The position numbers and the translations under genes were made by a program. Positions 34,599 to 45,328 of a stretch of DNA of 64,000 nucleotides are shown here, one piece after another. Within the stretch, counting starts at the first letter, position 1, and every line of letters begins with the position of its first letter. The stretch spans positions 992,001 through 1,056,000 of the forward strand of contig NW_004457624.1 of assembly GCF_000203815.1 (NCBI RefSeq). The letters run 5' to 3'. Source of the stretch: Cavenderia fasciculata. Its lineage: Eukaryota; Evosea; Eumycetozoa; Acytosteliales; Cavenderiaceae. The notes below the pieces were generated by a model, which searched no databases, was not told where the DNA came from, and saw nothing but the letters and a program-made list of their open reading frames with translations.

Positions 34599-35625
34599 AA
34601 AGATTAATGTTATTAAAGATATCCTGGTTAAAATAATATTGAAAAATCTGTCAAAAATTGTTAATATTATATTTGAATGCTTTACAAAGCTGCAAATAAA
34701 TGATTACAGAATATTAAATTCTTCAAAGTGGGAAAATCTTTTGGTTGCTGATGAAATTGTAAATGCAAGTATTGGTCAAAAAAGTAAATTTCTTCTTATT
34801 TTTTCAAACAGATGCCTTCTGATTCATTTTTATTTGTCAGAATATTATTATTGGACTGTCATAATAAATAGGGAAACATATAAAATAAAAGAAAGAAGAT
34901 CAATCAAACATACTTACAGGACACTATTGATTACAGTATTATTTATAAATATAATAAGATGGAGGCAATTAATTAACTAACTACCTCGATGGGGTGAGTG
35001 ATAGAATGATAGCAACTTTATATGGAGTAAGCAGAGAGATACTCAACTTAATAATCAGATATGTTTTGGTGTCAAATGAAAGAAAGACCATTCGACTAAA
35101 GTTTTTTTGAACCACTTGAAAACGAATGATGTCTATTGAACTATTAATGACTATTTCAATTTTAGGCGTATTGACGATGAAGAAGACTCTTGATGAATTG
35201 TCTACAAAGAATCTTTTGTATACTGACTGGTGCCAGTTGGGTCGGTTATCTTCTCTCAGGGCTGGCCATCAAACAACCACAAATGGTGTATATTATAATC
35301 CGACAAACCCACACAATATTCTATTGATTGTTGATGGTTTGTTGAATTATGATATGCATTGTTTTGTTGGTTTTGTTGATTGAATTTTCCAATCAATCAA
35401 TCAGGAAATACAAAAAGTGTAAGTATATTTTTTAAATCACAAAGAATTTAATATATAAAAATAAAATAATACTATATATTCAAACTATTTAATTATTTGT
35501 TAAACATTTTTAAAATCTGGATATTTATTTGTTGTAAGATTAATTTTTACAAAAAGGGAGAGTAGTATTTACTACTATTTTGTTGACAAGATCAATCAAG
35601 AGACAATGCCAATATTGGATACTAT
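34599..35625. other. Segment partly absent from the inverted copy; candidate orphan exon
   Basis: From about 34260 to 35290 this arm has roughly 1 kb that is missing from the inverted copy at 56.7 kb. An AT-rich frame at 34564-34980 lacks convincing protein character. A frame at 35126-35383, opening after an ATTTTAG acceptor at 35165, ends in HNILLIVDGLLNYDM then HCFVGFVD. This C-terminus is conserved, stop included, in the other arm (56610-56690), so it may be a real 3' exon of a gene in the duplicated unit. Confidence 0.35.
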
Positions 35626-36346
35626 TTAGTTTGTTGGAATCTCACCTTCTACAAACATACTGCTGTTGTCATCAAAGTGGACAGTCTTGGAGGTATCAGA
35701 AGTGTAGGTAAGGGTCAATGATTGACCGGTGATGCTTGAGATGACACTACCATTGTTGAGTGATGCTGCAACATAGACAGAGAGGGTAACAATTGGATTG
35801 TATTCAGCCATTTGATTGTTCAATACTGTGGTGGCATTCAATTCAGAGTCGACTTGGACACCGTTGACAAGAGCTGTTTGGGTGAGACCAAAAGTAAGAG
35901 ATTCACCATAGTTGTTCACAATACCGTATCCCTTGGTTGCAACGCTGTTGGCTTGATCGAAATAACCAGCTGGGAGGAATGGGTATTGGTGTCCCTTGGC
36001 TGCGCTCTATAGAAATATTATATAAATATGTTTTAAAAGGAATGATTAGTTTGGAATCTTTTTTAAAAAAAAAAAAAAAATAGAAAAATAAACTAATTAA
36101 TTTACAAACCTTGACATTACTGATTCTTTGGATGGTAGCACCATTCTGGATTTGAGAAGAGGATGAGTATAGTCCATAATTTTCGACCCATTCTAAAGAA
36201 TTATTCAAGAAGGGCTTGAAGGTTACCCATACTACATTTGAGACCTTTCCATTGACACTCTTTACGACACAAACTTTTTCTTGGGCTGAGGCAAGAGCGG
36301 CAAGACCAGCTTGTGTGAAGGCAAATTTGAGATTGTATGAAGTCAT
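35626..36346 (-). CDS. Beta-rich cytosolic protein of unknown function, paralogue A
   Basis: Two exons (36346-36110 and 36006-35626) give 205 residues with no signal peptide or membrane span. It opens MTSYNLKFAFTQAGLAALAS, continues EKVCVVKSVNGKVSNVVWVT, QIQNGATIQRISNVK, GYGIVNNYGESLTFGL and SLTLTYTSDTSKTVHFD, and ends MFVEGEIPTN. Thr-, Ser-, Val- and Asn-rich alternating strands suggest an all-beta fold. Three paralogues in this window (also 44393 and 55673) share the intron position, and the coding strand uses more C-ending codons than neighbours, suggesting high expression. I do not recognise the family. Paralogue C, in the inverted copy, is nearly identical. Confidence 0.8.
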
Positions 36347-36881
36347 TTTAGATTTGGTTGATTGTTAGATTATTAAACTTTAAAGTTTTTAATTAATTTG
36401 TTTGTTGATTGTTGATTATTGCTTTGATGATTTGATGATTTGAAATGATGTAAAACACCAACTATTTATACTTGTATGGTTCATCATCATTGCAGGATAC
36501 TTTGTCAGGTGTCATATGAAGCCACAAATTACTTTGGCAATACCCTTTTTGGATGAGTACGGGTATACAATCCTATCTTAGTACCAACCAATTTGGGTTT
36601 TTCCATTGGATCCCACTCTGACACCAATCGTTTTTTCAGTCGATGGGTTTTCAATGGTTTAAATCAATCTGAATCGCTTTATGACTGATTCCATCATCAC
36701 TTCTCTTGATATATTAGTATGATCATTGTAGTAGTAGATATAGGATGGATGATACAACCTACCTATATTTATATTTAATTAATTTTAAATTTTTTTTTTT
36801 ATAAAGACATTTACTTTTTTGTGTGTGTGAAGTAACATCATAAGTTTAGTGATTAAAAAAACAAACAAATAAGAATAAGAA
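36347..36881. promoter_or_regulatory. Divergent promoter, duplicated at 55.2-55.7 kb
   Basis: This region lies between paralogue A (leftward) and the acireductone dioxygenase gene (rightward). Up to about 36845 it is shared with the upstream region of paralogue C, including ATTTATACTTG and the repeated ATCATCAAATCATC motif near the gene start. It also contains a coding-like stretch (see the entry for 55265-55485). Confidence 0.5.
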
Positions 36882-37543
36882 ATGAGAAGTTACTATTATG
36901 ATACACCAGAAAAGATAGTGAGTGTTGAAGACCTCAAAGCTATCAATATCCTCTACTTTCCAATGAACATGGAAGGATACGTCGAGCAATTGAACAACAT
37001 CTGTGAAACTAGAGGCTACAAAAATAGAGATGAAGTTAAACTCAACAAAGATACACCAAACTTGGAGGATAAACTAAAGATCTTCTTTGAAGAGTAAATA
37101 TAAGATAAAACATAAAGAGAAATAGAGAGAAAGAAGGATCGATGATTGTTAACTGATCAATCAATGTTTTCTATTCTCTTTAGACATTTACATGATGATG
37201 AAGAAATTAGATTCATTTTAGATGGTTGTGGATTCTTTGATGTTAGAGATGGTAATGATCAATGGATTAGAATTAGAGTTGAAAAGGGTGATTTGATTAT
37301 TGTTGTAAGTGAAACATATCATATTGTATTGTTCTTTTGATCATTCAAACTAATCTAACTTGAACCTTTTACTATTATACTACTATGTATATATATATAT
37401 ATATATATATTTAATATTATAAGCCTGCAAATATGTACCATAGATTCGCTTTGGATGAAAATAGATATGTTCATGCTATGAGATTATTTACTGATGCTCC
37501 TAAATGGGTTCCAATCAATAGAAATAAAGTCGCTGCCAACTAA
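36882..37543 (+). CDS. adi1: Acireductone dioxygenase (ARD/ADI1)
   Basis: Three exons (36882-37093, 37184-37304, 37424-37543) give 150 residues. The enzyme is a metal-dependent cupin of the methionine salvage pathway that oxidises acireductone to the keto-acid and formate. The metal-binding set is complete: two His and a Glu in [15 protein letters not shown], joined across the first splice, and the His in PANMYHRF across the second. [13 protein letters not shown] and [11 protein letters not shown] are also typical. The protein ends shortly after VPINRN. Animal and yeast ARDs continue about 25-30 residues (an FxxRxxYV-type tail), so this one is short or has an unseen last exon. Confidence 0.9.
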
Positions 37544-37680
37544 ACCATAAAATTAAATTAATTATTAGAAACCAAGAAATCATCACAAACAAGAACATGT
37601 AGATTTCATTTTCATTCTGATTATTAATTAATTTGAAAAGAGTTTATTTATTATCTGTAATTGATATGATATAATGGATA

Positions 37681-39016
37681 ATGGATGATACTCTAAGTGA
37701 AACCGATATTCAACAATTTGTAGAACTACTTTATGATGTATCAAGTCAAGATGTTACATTTGAAGAAGCACCTTTGGAGAATGCAATTGGTTGGGTTTGT
37801 TATGTAAAGAATGTATGTATAGATAGATAGATGAATGAGAATGATTGATATTTCTATAGAAACTAACATACTACTGCCTACATATATATATATAGCATAT
37901 AGATACACTATATCAAGCTGAAAAGAAAAAGAATGCAAACAAGAATAGGAGTCTAAAGAATCTGTATGATTCTATTAAAAACAAGATGGACAAGGAAGCT
38001 GCTAATAGAAAACAACCTCTCATACCATTTCAACTTGACTTTATGATGAATCTATATGACTCTTTTGTATCCCTCTTGTTGGATCGTATACAATCAAATG
38101 ATTGGAATCTTCAACTATTGATTAATCTATCATCTCGTAATGAAGATTTATTAAATTCATTATTTAAAGTACGTGTTAAATATATATTTATTTATTAGAA
38201 TTGGAAGAGTTAATTAACATTGTTATTTGTTTGTTGTAGATTTTAAAACAATTAAAATGTAAATATAATGATGTAAATGAATTAAAATATTGGAATAATC
38301 TATTAAAGGAAAAAGAAAAGATTAATGGAGTAAAAGGTGTTGCAGATGCTAAGAAATGGAATATATTGGATGACCCAATTCAAGTGGAAAGAAAGACATG
38401 TGCAATGTTGGTATTGGATAGTGTAGTAGAGAAAAAGAAGGAATTAAAGGGTGGAGGATCGGCATTTGATAGCTATATCAAACATTTATTGATTGACATG
38501 TTAACAAACAAAGATAATCCAGATCAATATCAACATAATCTATTCCTTTGGGTGTTTTATTGTAATGCAACTGAATATGGTACAGCACCGTATCCAATAG
38601 ATCCAACAACTGCACTGTCGATTTTAAAAAGCATTCAAAATCGTGATAGAGTCACATTCAACGCCAGGGGATGCCTAGATATTCAACTAGAGTGTTGTAG
38701 ACTCACTCAACCCTTTGCCGACTACCATGTCAACTCTTTGGCCACAGTGTTTCAACACTACCTATTTAAAGGGTCACAATGTTCCTATGGTGATTCTATA
38801 CAAGCTCGGTTTATATCTCTCTACTCACGATCCGACAACTCGTACATCCAAGAAATGATCCATAAAAAAATGAAACAATTGAGTGACAAATTGATTGACC
38901 ATACCAAAACCAGTCTCGACACTCAGCTCTTACGAAATTTCGAATCCATTATCGAATGTATAAACAAAAATCTATTAAATGATCAAACTAAAATTATAAC
39001 TAAATTTAAACAATAA
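37681..39016 (+). CDS. Unknown helical protein
   Basis: Three exons (37681-37812, 37896-38168, 38240-39016), all in phase, give 393 residues. Composition is balanced and alpha-helical throughout, with no low-complexity tract, signal peptide or membrane segment, so it looks like a conserved single-copy gene. Notable segments are LSETDIQQFVELLYD, PFQLDFMMNLYDSFVSLL, ERKTCAMLVLDSVVEKKK, NLFLWVFYCNATEYG and CLDIQLECCRLTQPFADY. I do not recognise a domain. The start is the ATG at 37681; an ATG seven bases upstream is closed by an immediate stop. Confidence 0.7.
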
Positions 39017-39193
39017 ATATGTCCCAGTTGGAAGAGAAAGAATAATTAATAATTATTTATTTTTTTTTGATTTTTTTTTTTTTTTTTTGCAGATCATTCA
39101 AAATACATACGACTAGAGTTTGAGAGAGATAAGATAGGTTAATTAGAGAGTAGTTAGTGTTTAGTCGATTCTTCATCTTCTTCTTTCAATAAC

Positions 39194-39905
39194 ATGTTAA
39201 GACAATTCACCACAGCTACTATTACACGTAGCCTTGTAAAGGAGACTTGCTTCAAGGTTGCACCAGCAACCGGCGGTATCACCAACTACAACAGATCATT
39301 CAGCACTAGTGCAGAGGTCACCGAAGAGGACAAGACAATTGGCAAGCATATGTTTGCCGATGTCAACGACCAAAGAGTAAAGAACTATGTCAACGGTCTC
39401 AAGCTCGAAGACAAGACAGTTTTAATCTACAAACCATCGAGAATAACAATGCAATCGGGTACTTTGCGTACTAGAAAGTGGAGATTGGAACTCCCAGTCA
39501 ACAACAAATGGCATGATGGTTTGATGGGCTGGTGGGCTTCTGCTGGTACCCTCAATCAAATTAACCTTACATTCCCTGCTGAAGAAAGTGCTATTGCTTA
39601 TTGTAAAGAAAATGGTAAATGTCACAAAACAAAGCACATGTCAATACAAATCATATGACGATAAACAAACGACTGGTGTGCATTGTCGTTGCACGAAGAC
39701 ATCTCAAATCAATGACATTGATTGATCATTCAATTACAGATCACTTGCTAACATTATCTTTCATCAATATTATATTTATATTATAGGATTAAATTATGAA
39801 ATATTAGATGAAGACCATACAACAATGAAAAAGAAGAGATATGGTTACAGATTTATTTACCAAGGAGATTTGGATAAAGCACCATCTGAAGATGACATTA
39901 AATAA
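39194..39905 (+). CDS. ndufs4: NADH:ubiquinone oxidoreductase subunit S4 (18 kDa), mitochondrial
   Basis: Two exons (39194-39614, 39787-39905) give 179 residues. It is an accessory subunit of the N-module of respiratory complex I. The N-terminus MLRQFTTATITRSLVKETC with later RSFSTSA is a basic, acid-free mitochondrial presequence. The core carries the ETC complex I subunit signature: VLIYKPSRITMQSGT, RTRKWRLELP, GLMGWWASAGTLNQINLTF and AIAYCKENG, and the second exon ends YGYRFIYQGD. The length agrees with NDUFS4 orthologues. Confidence 0.95.
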
Positions 39906-40273
39906 GACACTTAGGACAACAAACAGATATAGACAAATATAGGATTATAATAGATTCATAATAATTTAATAAATCAAACAACACCTTTTAATAATATTGT
40001 ACAACAAACAAACAAACAAAAGATATAACAATTCATACAAATATATATTAATATCTATATCTACACTCAAAGATCAATGAAAAACGTCGATGTTCTATTT
40101 GTTGATCATATTCGTTTTTAAAATCTATACGACTGCTCTGTTATCAAATAATGTGTCATTTCTTTTCTCTCTTTTCAATGTTACTACTGTACGTTGTTTA
40201 TATATTTTTGAAACCTATTTTATTTAACTTAAGATAGGCATCGGCTTTAGTTAATTGTTTAGAATTAACATGC
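39906..40273. other. Convergent intergenic spacer
   Basis: This holds the 3' flanks of ndufs4 and rps27. It is AT-rich with CAAA repeats near 40002-40020, and I see nothing else in it. Confidence 0.5.
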
Positions 40274-40734
40274 TTACTCGCCCTTGCTTCTGAGACGGCA
40301 ACCTGGGGTGATACGAGCACGACCACCAGTTGGTTGAGCAATAACGGTGGAGCATGAGCTACATAAAACGACGGTTTGAGCCTATATGGATAAGTAAGTA
40401 AAAAGGGGAGAGTGGAGAGGTTAGTGATGAGTACTACAGTGTCTCTGATCAGAGAGAGATTCATTGCTTTGTTTCACTTACATGGGAGAAGACAACGGTG
40501 ATGGTGTGACAACCATGACAGTTGATGTCCATGAAGAAGGAGTTTGGTGATTGAACCAATCTCTTCAACTTGTGCTTACGCTTCTCTGATTCAATGCTTG
40601 GGTATAATAAATCACCACGTTCTCTAGCCTGTTATGTCATAGTAGGTAGGTAGGTAAGAGAGTGAGAGTTAGATACATGCATGTGGTGTGATACATCTGT
40701 CACATGTAGCATAATATATGGATAAACTTACCAT
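40274..40734 (-). CDS. rps27: 40S ribosomal protein eS27
   Basis: Three exons (40734-40732, 40628-40482, 40381-40274) give 85 residues. The first exon is only the ATG, followed directly by GTAAGT. The second encodes [33 protein letters not shown] and [13 protein letters not shown]. The third encodes [19 protein letters not shown] and ends [11 protein letters not shown]. The C4 zinc ribbon (CHGC...CSSC) and the length are exactly those of eS27. The leader carries the pyrimidine tract CTCCTTCCTTTTTTC, as in many ribosomal-protein genes. Confidence 0.95.
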
Positions 40735-41137
40735 TTTTATAAGGATCAAGTGTATATGGGGCTGAAAAAAGGAAGGAGCTATTTGTCGACCGTGTTCTTT
40801 TTGTTCGGTCTCGTGAAAATCTTTTAAAAATTAAAAAAAATGAATTTTTCGTTTTTGCCTTGCTTTTATTTTCGTCGTTATTATTTTGTGTAGACAATGA
40901 TGAGCTGAGTTTTTGATCACCCAATCAATCAATTTAATGAATCAACCTTGTATATATATCTTTTAATTTAAATGTATAATACGATAGATATTGTTAGTAT
41001 TTAAGAGATGGAGATGTTAGTATTGTTCAAAAGAGATGTTTGGATTCTACAAGTTTTTTGATTTATTTTGAAATTGTTTGGTTTAAACCAAACAAAAAAG
41101 AGTTGGAATGATTGATTTGTTGATTGTTTTAACTTTT
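40735..41137. promoter_or_regulatory. rps27 promoter and srpra 3' flank
   Basis: About 400 bp contain the ribosomal gene's promoter and, on the right, the 3' end of the SRP receptor gene. The minus strand has a CT tract just upstream of the ATG. A frame at 40700-40924 has no ATG and is not supported. Confidence 0.5.
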
Positions 41138-43124
41138 TTAAGCTAATAAAGTTTTAACTACAGTTTTAACATTCATTCTCTTGAGATCAGTATAATTTTG
41201 ACCGGTACCGAGGAAGATGATTGGATGACCGGTAGAATAGACCATAGAGATGGCTGCACCAACCTTGTCATCGATAGTGTCAAACTTGGTGAGAATGATA
41301 CCGTCAATGGTACGGACATTGTTCTTGGAGGCGTCAGACAAGAGTGAGAGCGACTTGTCAAACTTGGTGAGTTGATCGACACCGTCGTTTCCGACCAATG
41401 CCTCACCGACAAAGAGAACCAAGTCGATGGTGTTTTGGTTGACTAGCTTGGAGAGGGCACGCATCAATGGCTCGTTGTTTTGCATTCTACCGGTTGTGTC
41501 AATGAGGACGACATCGTGTTTGGTCTGACGAGCATATTCGATAGCGTCACCAGCAATCGAGGCGGCATCCTTTCCATACCCACGTTCAAACAACTCTACA
41601 TCGAGACGTGCAGCGTGAGTACCGAGTTGCTCAATAGCACCCGATCTGAATGTATCGCAAGCAGCGAGCATCACACGGTGACCATTGGCCTTGAGCCAAT
41701 AGCACACCTTGGCCAAATTAGTGCTCTTGCCAACACCATTGACGCCCGAAAAGACAATAGCGTATGGACGTGATCCCTTGAGCAATTGAATGTCTTTCAA
41801 AATATCAATATGCTTTTTGGGGGTGAGAATACGTGTAAGAGACTCTTCCATTGCTGTCTTTACAACAGTCGTGACACCCTGGAATGTGGATAGCTTCTTG
41901 CCCTCCAAACTACTGCCAATCGACTCTACCAACTTTTCAGCAATATCCAATGCAACATTCTTGCTTGTCAAATGACCAACAAACTTTTGTAATACTGGTT
42001 CAAGATCCTCCTTGGCAATGGTTCTATTACCAGTCAACACTTGGAAATACTTCATAAATCCAGTGACTGGTTTATCCTCTTCATCTGATGAAATATCCAT
42101 ATCCAAATCATGTTTAATAAACTCTGTCTCCTTTTCAATCACTTGTTTTGATGATCTATCTGATCTATTTAATGATTCCATTTCTCTTTTGGTTGCTTTA
42201 CCATCATCCCATGATCTTGCTTCTTTACCTTTTTTTTGTCTAAAAAAAAGATAAAAAAAGTTTAGTATTTGTGTTGTGATTTACAAATCTTTACTTTACA
42301 TACGTTGGAGTTGAATCTTTCTTTTTTGGAGTAAACTTTCTTGGACCAGTTCTCTTTTTTGGTGTATTATTATCAAGATCCAAATCTTCAATCTTTTCTT
42401 CAATGTCATCATCTGATTCTTCCTCTTCTTCTTGTTCGTCAGAGTCATCTGACGACGAAGATGATGTTGATTTTTTCTTCTTGTTTGCACCATTTGTAGT
42501 CTTTTTTGGTGTCTTTGGTTTTTTACCACTTTGAATATCTTTGAGTTCTTGTTCTTTACGTTGTTCGACTGTCATTTTACCCTTTTCAGTCTCTTCAAAA
42601 CGCTTGGGAGTACTTCCCGACAATGCCTTTTGCCTTGATTCAGCTTCCACCTTGTGAAGAATAGCTTCAAATGTCTTGCCAAACGATTCAAATACGTCAA
42701 TAGTGACGGTGCTTTGATTGTTCTTGATCGATACCAATTGATCTTTGAACAATTTAATAAACTTTCTCTTGATAACTTGTAATAATTCATCAATATAAAT
42801 TAATGATAAAATCTTTTGATAAACAACCTAAAAAAAGAATAATAGTGTAATATAAAGAAAAGAGAGTTAAATTTAAAGTTTAACAACTCGATGTTGGTAT
42901 ATCTATTCTTATTCTTCTTTACTTACAATAAAGATTAAATCAACGTCATTTGCAAAAGTCCATTTTAAAGTATAACTATCACAATTGAATGATGTATCAG
43001 CACCTCTTTCTTGTACCAATACCTTTTTGATGAGACTATTGACTGGTTGTCCCTTTAATCTTGCAAATTCAATTGACCAGAGAGCAATACCTCCCTTTGT
43101 GACAATAGTAAATTGATCAATCAT
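41138..43124 (-). CDS. srpra: Signal recognition particle receptor subunit alpha
   Basis: Three exons (43124-42927, 42827-42304, 42239-41138) give 607 residues. The N-terminal SRX domain ([34 protein letters not shown]) binds the beta subunit at the ER membrane. A charged linker has Lys-rich and Ser/Asp/Glu-rich blocks. The C-terminal NG domain has all GTPase motifs: [19 protein letters not shown] (P-loop), [27 protein letters not shown], and ILTKFD for guanine. It ends in the usual [13 protein letters not shown] helix. It docks SRP-ribosome complexes at the ER. No oddities seen. Confidence 0.96.
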
Positions 43125-44392
43125 CTTTCTTCTTCTAACAAACACTGAGTCAATGTATATAAATGAATGAGGAGAGATAGATAGATAGAAATGAAATAAA
43201 TATAATATAAATATAAATATGAAAATGAGCAAAGTTTAATTAAACCTTTGGAACTGTCAGACGGAAGTGTTGGGTGAGAAAAAAAAAAAAAAGAAAAAGT
43301 CAACAAAATTCCTTCTCAAGTCAAACATGTTTTAAAGATATAAGTTTCAAGAGTACCTCTCTCCTCATTCAAATTGGTCTCTCGAAATACATATCTATCT
43401 GTCTATCTATTTAAATAGAACATCAAGGTATATATATATATATTCAACAAAGTTTGATTATTATCATTGACCTATTATTCATATGTGACCAACTGATATA
43501 ATAAAATATTCTATGATAGGATAAGAGTCATTAAAGACGATAGAAGACCGAGTTCATTCATCAAATATCGTTGTACACAATGAATAATGAAACAACACTC
43601 ATCGATCATGTGATGATCAGTGCAACGCATCGAATTCGATGAAGTTTTAACACCCCGCTTTTCAACACCGATCAGATTTGATTGACACAAAGTGGCTTTT
43701 AAACTAAACAACACCCCTCTGTCAACCAAATCATGTGCGATTTGATTTTTTGGTTGGAATTCCAACAATGATTTGTGGATGGAGACCACGTGTGACAAAA
43801 CTGTCGTGTGTAACGTGCCATTTCTGCAACCGATCGTCTTCTCTTTTCTTTGCTTTCGGTCTTGATTTGGGTTTAACTTTGATTGATAATGGGTAGGTGC
43901 TCTTCCTATCCTCCTCACTCACGATCATCAACTCGATCATACTTTTCAAGAGAAGAAGAGGTGACTTTTGGAAATGTACCGATCTTAGTCACAATCCCAT
44001 AGTCAACCCATTAATCAATCTCTACTCTCGCCCTATGATTATACCTACTACTGTTGGTTGGCTTGGCTTCGCTACTGTTGGCTCAGCTGAGCACGAATGC
44101 CACTTTGTTTTGTTTGAATCCCAACCAAACCATCCTCCCTCCTACTATATCGAGTCAACTACACAAGCCGATTGTGATCGACACGCAGTTAACCCTCATG
44201 CACACCAATCATTTTAATTAATATCTGCCCAAACTAATAGTACAAAAAGCGAATACTAAAGATATAAATACCCTTCAACCATTCACATTTCTAATCATTC
44301 CAAATCAACAATCAACAAATACAACAAACAAATATCCAACAAATATTTATATTATTAATATTATTAATTAACAAGTTAAACAATCATCTAAA
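43125..44392. other. 1.27-kb divergent intergenic region, unusually GC-rich in the middle
   Basis: This lies between the SRP receptor gene (leftward) and beta-rich paralogue B (rightward). The part from about 43500 to 44220 is less AT-rich than other spacers here and has open frames on both strands, but none resembles a protein or has splice signals. It contains CACCCC-type elements (near 43650 and 43710) of the sort used by dictyostelid developmental promoters, and a TGATCATCACATGATC-like palindromic patch near 43605. It may be the regulatory region of paralogue B, or old coding debris. Confidence 0.35.
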
Positions 44393-45076
44393 ATGACATC
44401 ATATGAACTCAAATTTGCCTTCACCCAAGCTGGTCTTGCCGCTCTTGCCTCTGCCCAAGAAAAAGTTTGTGTCGTAAAGAGTGTCAATGGAAAGGTCTCA
44501 AATGTAGTATGGGTAACCTTCAAGCCCTTCTTGAATAATCAACTCTCCTGGCAAGAAACTTATGGACTATACTCGTCCTCTTCTCAAATCCAGAATGGTG
44601 CTACCATCAATAGACTCTCTACCCTTAAAGTTTGTATTTTAGAAAAATAGTTTTCTAAAAACTAGATTTATTAATAACTTTCTATCTTTTCTTTATAGAA
44701 TGCTGCCAAGGGACACCAATACCCATTCAACTCATCTGGTTTCTTTGACCAAGCCAACTCGGTCTCTGTCAAGGGATACGGTATTGTTAACAACTATGGT
44801 GAATCTCTCACTTTTGGTCTCACTCAAACAGCTCTCGTCAACGGTGTCCAAGTTGATTCTGAATTGAATGCCACCACTGTCCTCGGAAACCAATCCGCTG
44901 AATACACTCCAATTGTTACCCTCTCTGTCTATGTTGCCTCCCAACAAAATAACGGAAGTGTCATTTCCAGCATCACCAGTCAATCTTTGACTCTCACCTA
45001 CACTTCTGATACCTCCAAGAGTGTCTTCTTTGATGATACCCAAAATATGTTTGTCGAGGGAGACATTCCAGCCTAA
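44393..45076 (+). CDS. Beta-rich cytosolic protein of unknown function, paralogue B
   Basis: Two exons (44393-44629, 44699-45076) give 204 residues, with the intron at the same position and phase as in paralogues A and C. It reads MTSYELKFAFTQAGLAALAS at the start, NQLSWQETYGLYSSSSQIQ mid-way, and SVFFDDTQNMFVEGDIPA at the end. It differs from A and C more than they differ from each other, so it is the older split. It is not accompanied by a DDE gene. The upstream region is different from that of A and C except close to the gene (ATCAACAATCAACAAA). Confidence 0.8.
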
Positions 45077-45127
45077 ACTAACTATCTAAACTAATACAAT
45101 TATTATTAAAATATTAAATAAATAAAT

Positions 45128-45270
45128 AATCAAACATAAACATTCAATCAAATCTTATTTGTATTTTCAAAAAAAAAAAAATATGTGATCAAAAATATTA
45201 ATATTATTTCCTTGTTTATATATATAAAGAAAATACAAAATAAGGTTTGATTGAATGTTTATGTTTGATT
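45128..45270. repeat. Near-perfect 41-bp inverted repeat between convergent genes
   Basis: Arms 45128-45168 and 45229-45270 are reverse complements with one inserted base and one mismatch, around a 60-bp AT-rich loop. They lie just past the stop of paralogue B and before the 3' end of the Exo84 gene. The arm includes CAAACATAAACATTCAATCA. Confidence 0.92.
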
Positions 45271-45328
45271 TTTATTTATATTAATATAAATAAATAAATA
45301 ATAATAATTATAATTATTTGTATGTGAT

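Larger units (their letters stand above)
33355..36845 (+). repeat. Left arm of a large inverted segmental duplication
   Basis: This arm matches 55177-57632 on the opposite strand. Shared content, in order, is the DDE gene from GGTCCATTCCCTGG onward, the LLIVDGLLNYDM exon-like piece, the beta-rich protein gene with its intron, its promoter and the first part of the next intergenic region. Similarity stops where unique sequence before the acireductone dioxygenase gene begins. Confidence 0.85.

Noticed and set aside
34564-34980. 138-codon frame after the DDE gene
   Set aside because: Ile/Lys/Asn-rich composition as expected from AT-rich noncoding DNA; no splice context and no counterpart in the other duplication arm.
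35360-35405. Short palindrome TTGATTG...CAATCAATCAA
   Set aside because: Short and made of simple ATC repeats; too weak to call a terminator or element.
40700-40924. 74-codon minus-strand frame upstream of rps27
   Set aside because: No ATG (begins at TTG), and it covers the rps27 leader and first exon.
43511-43949. Minus-strand frames in the srpra/paralogue B spacer
   Set aside because: No conserved motif, overlapping frames in several phases and no splice signals.
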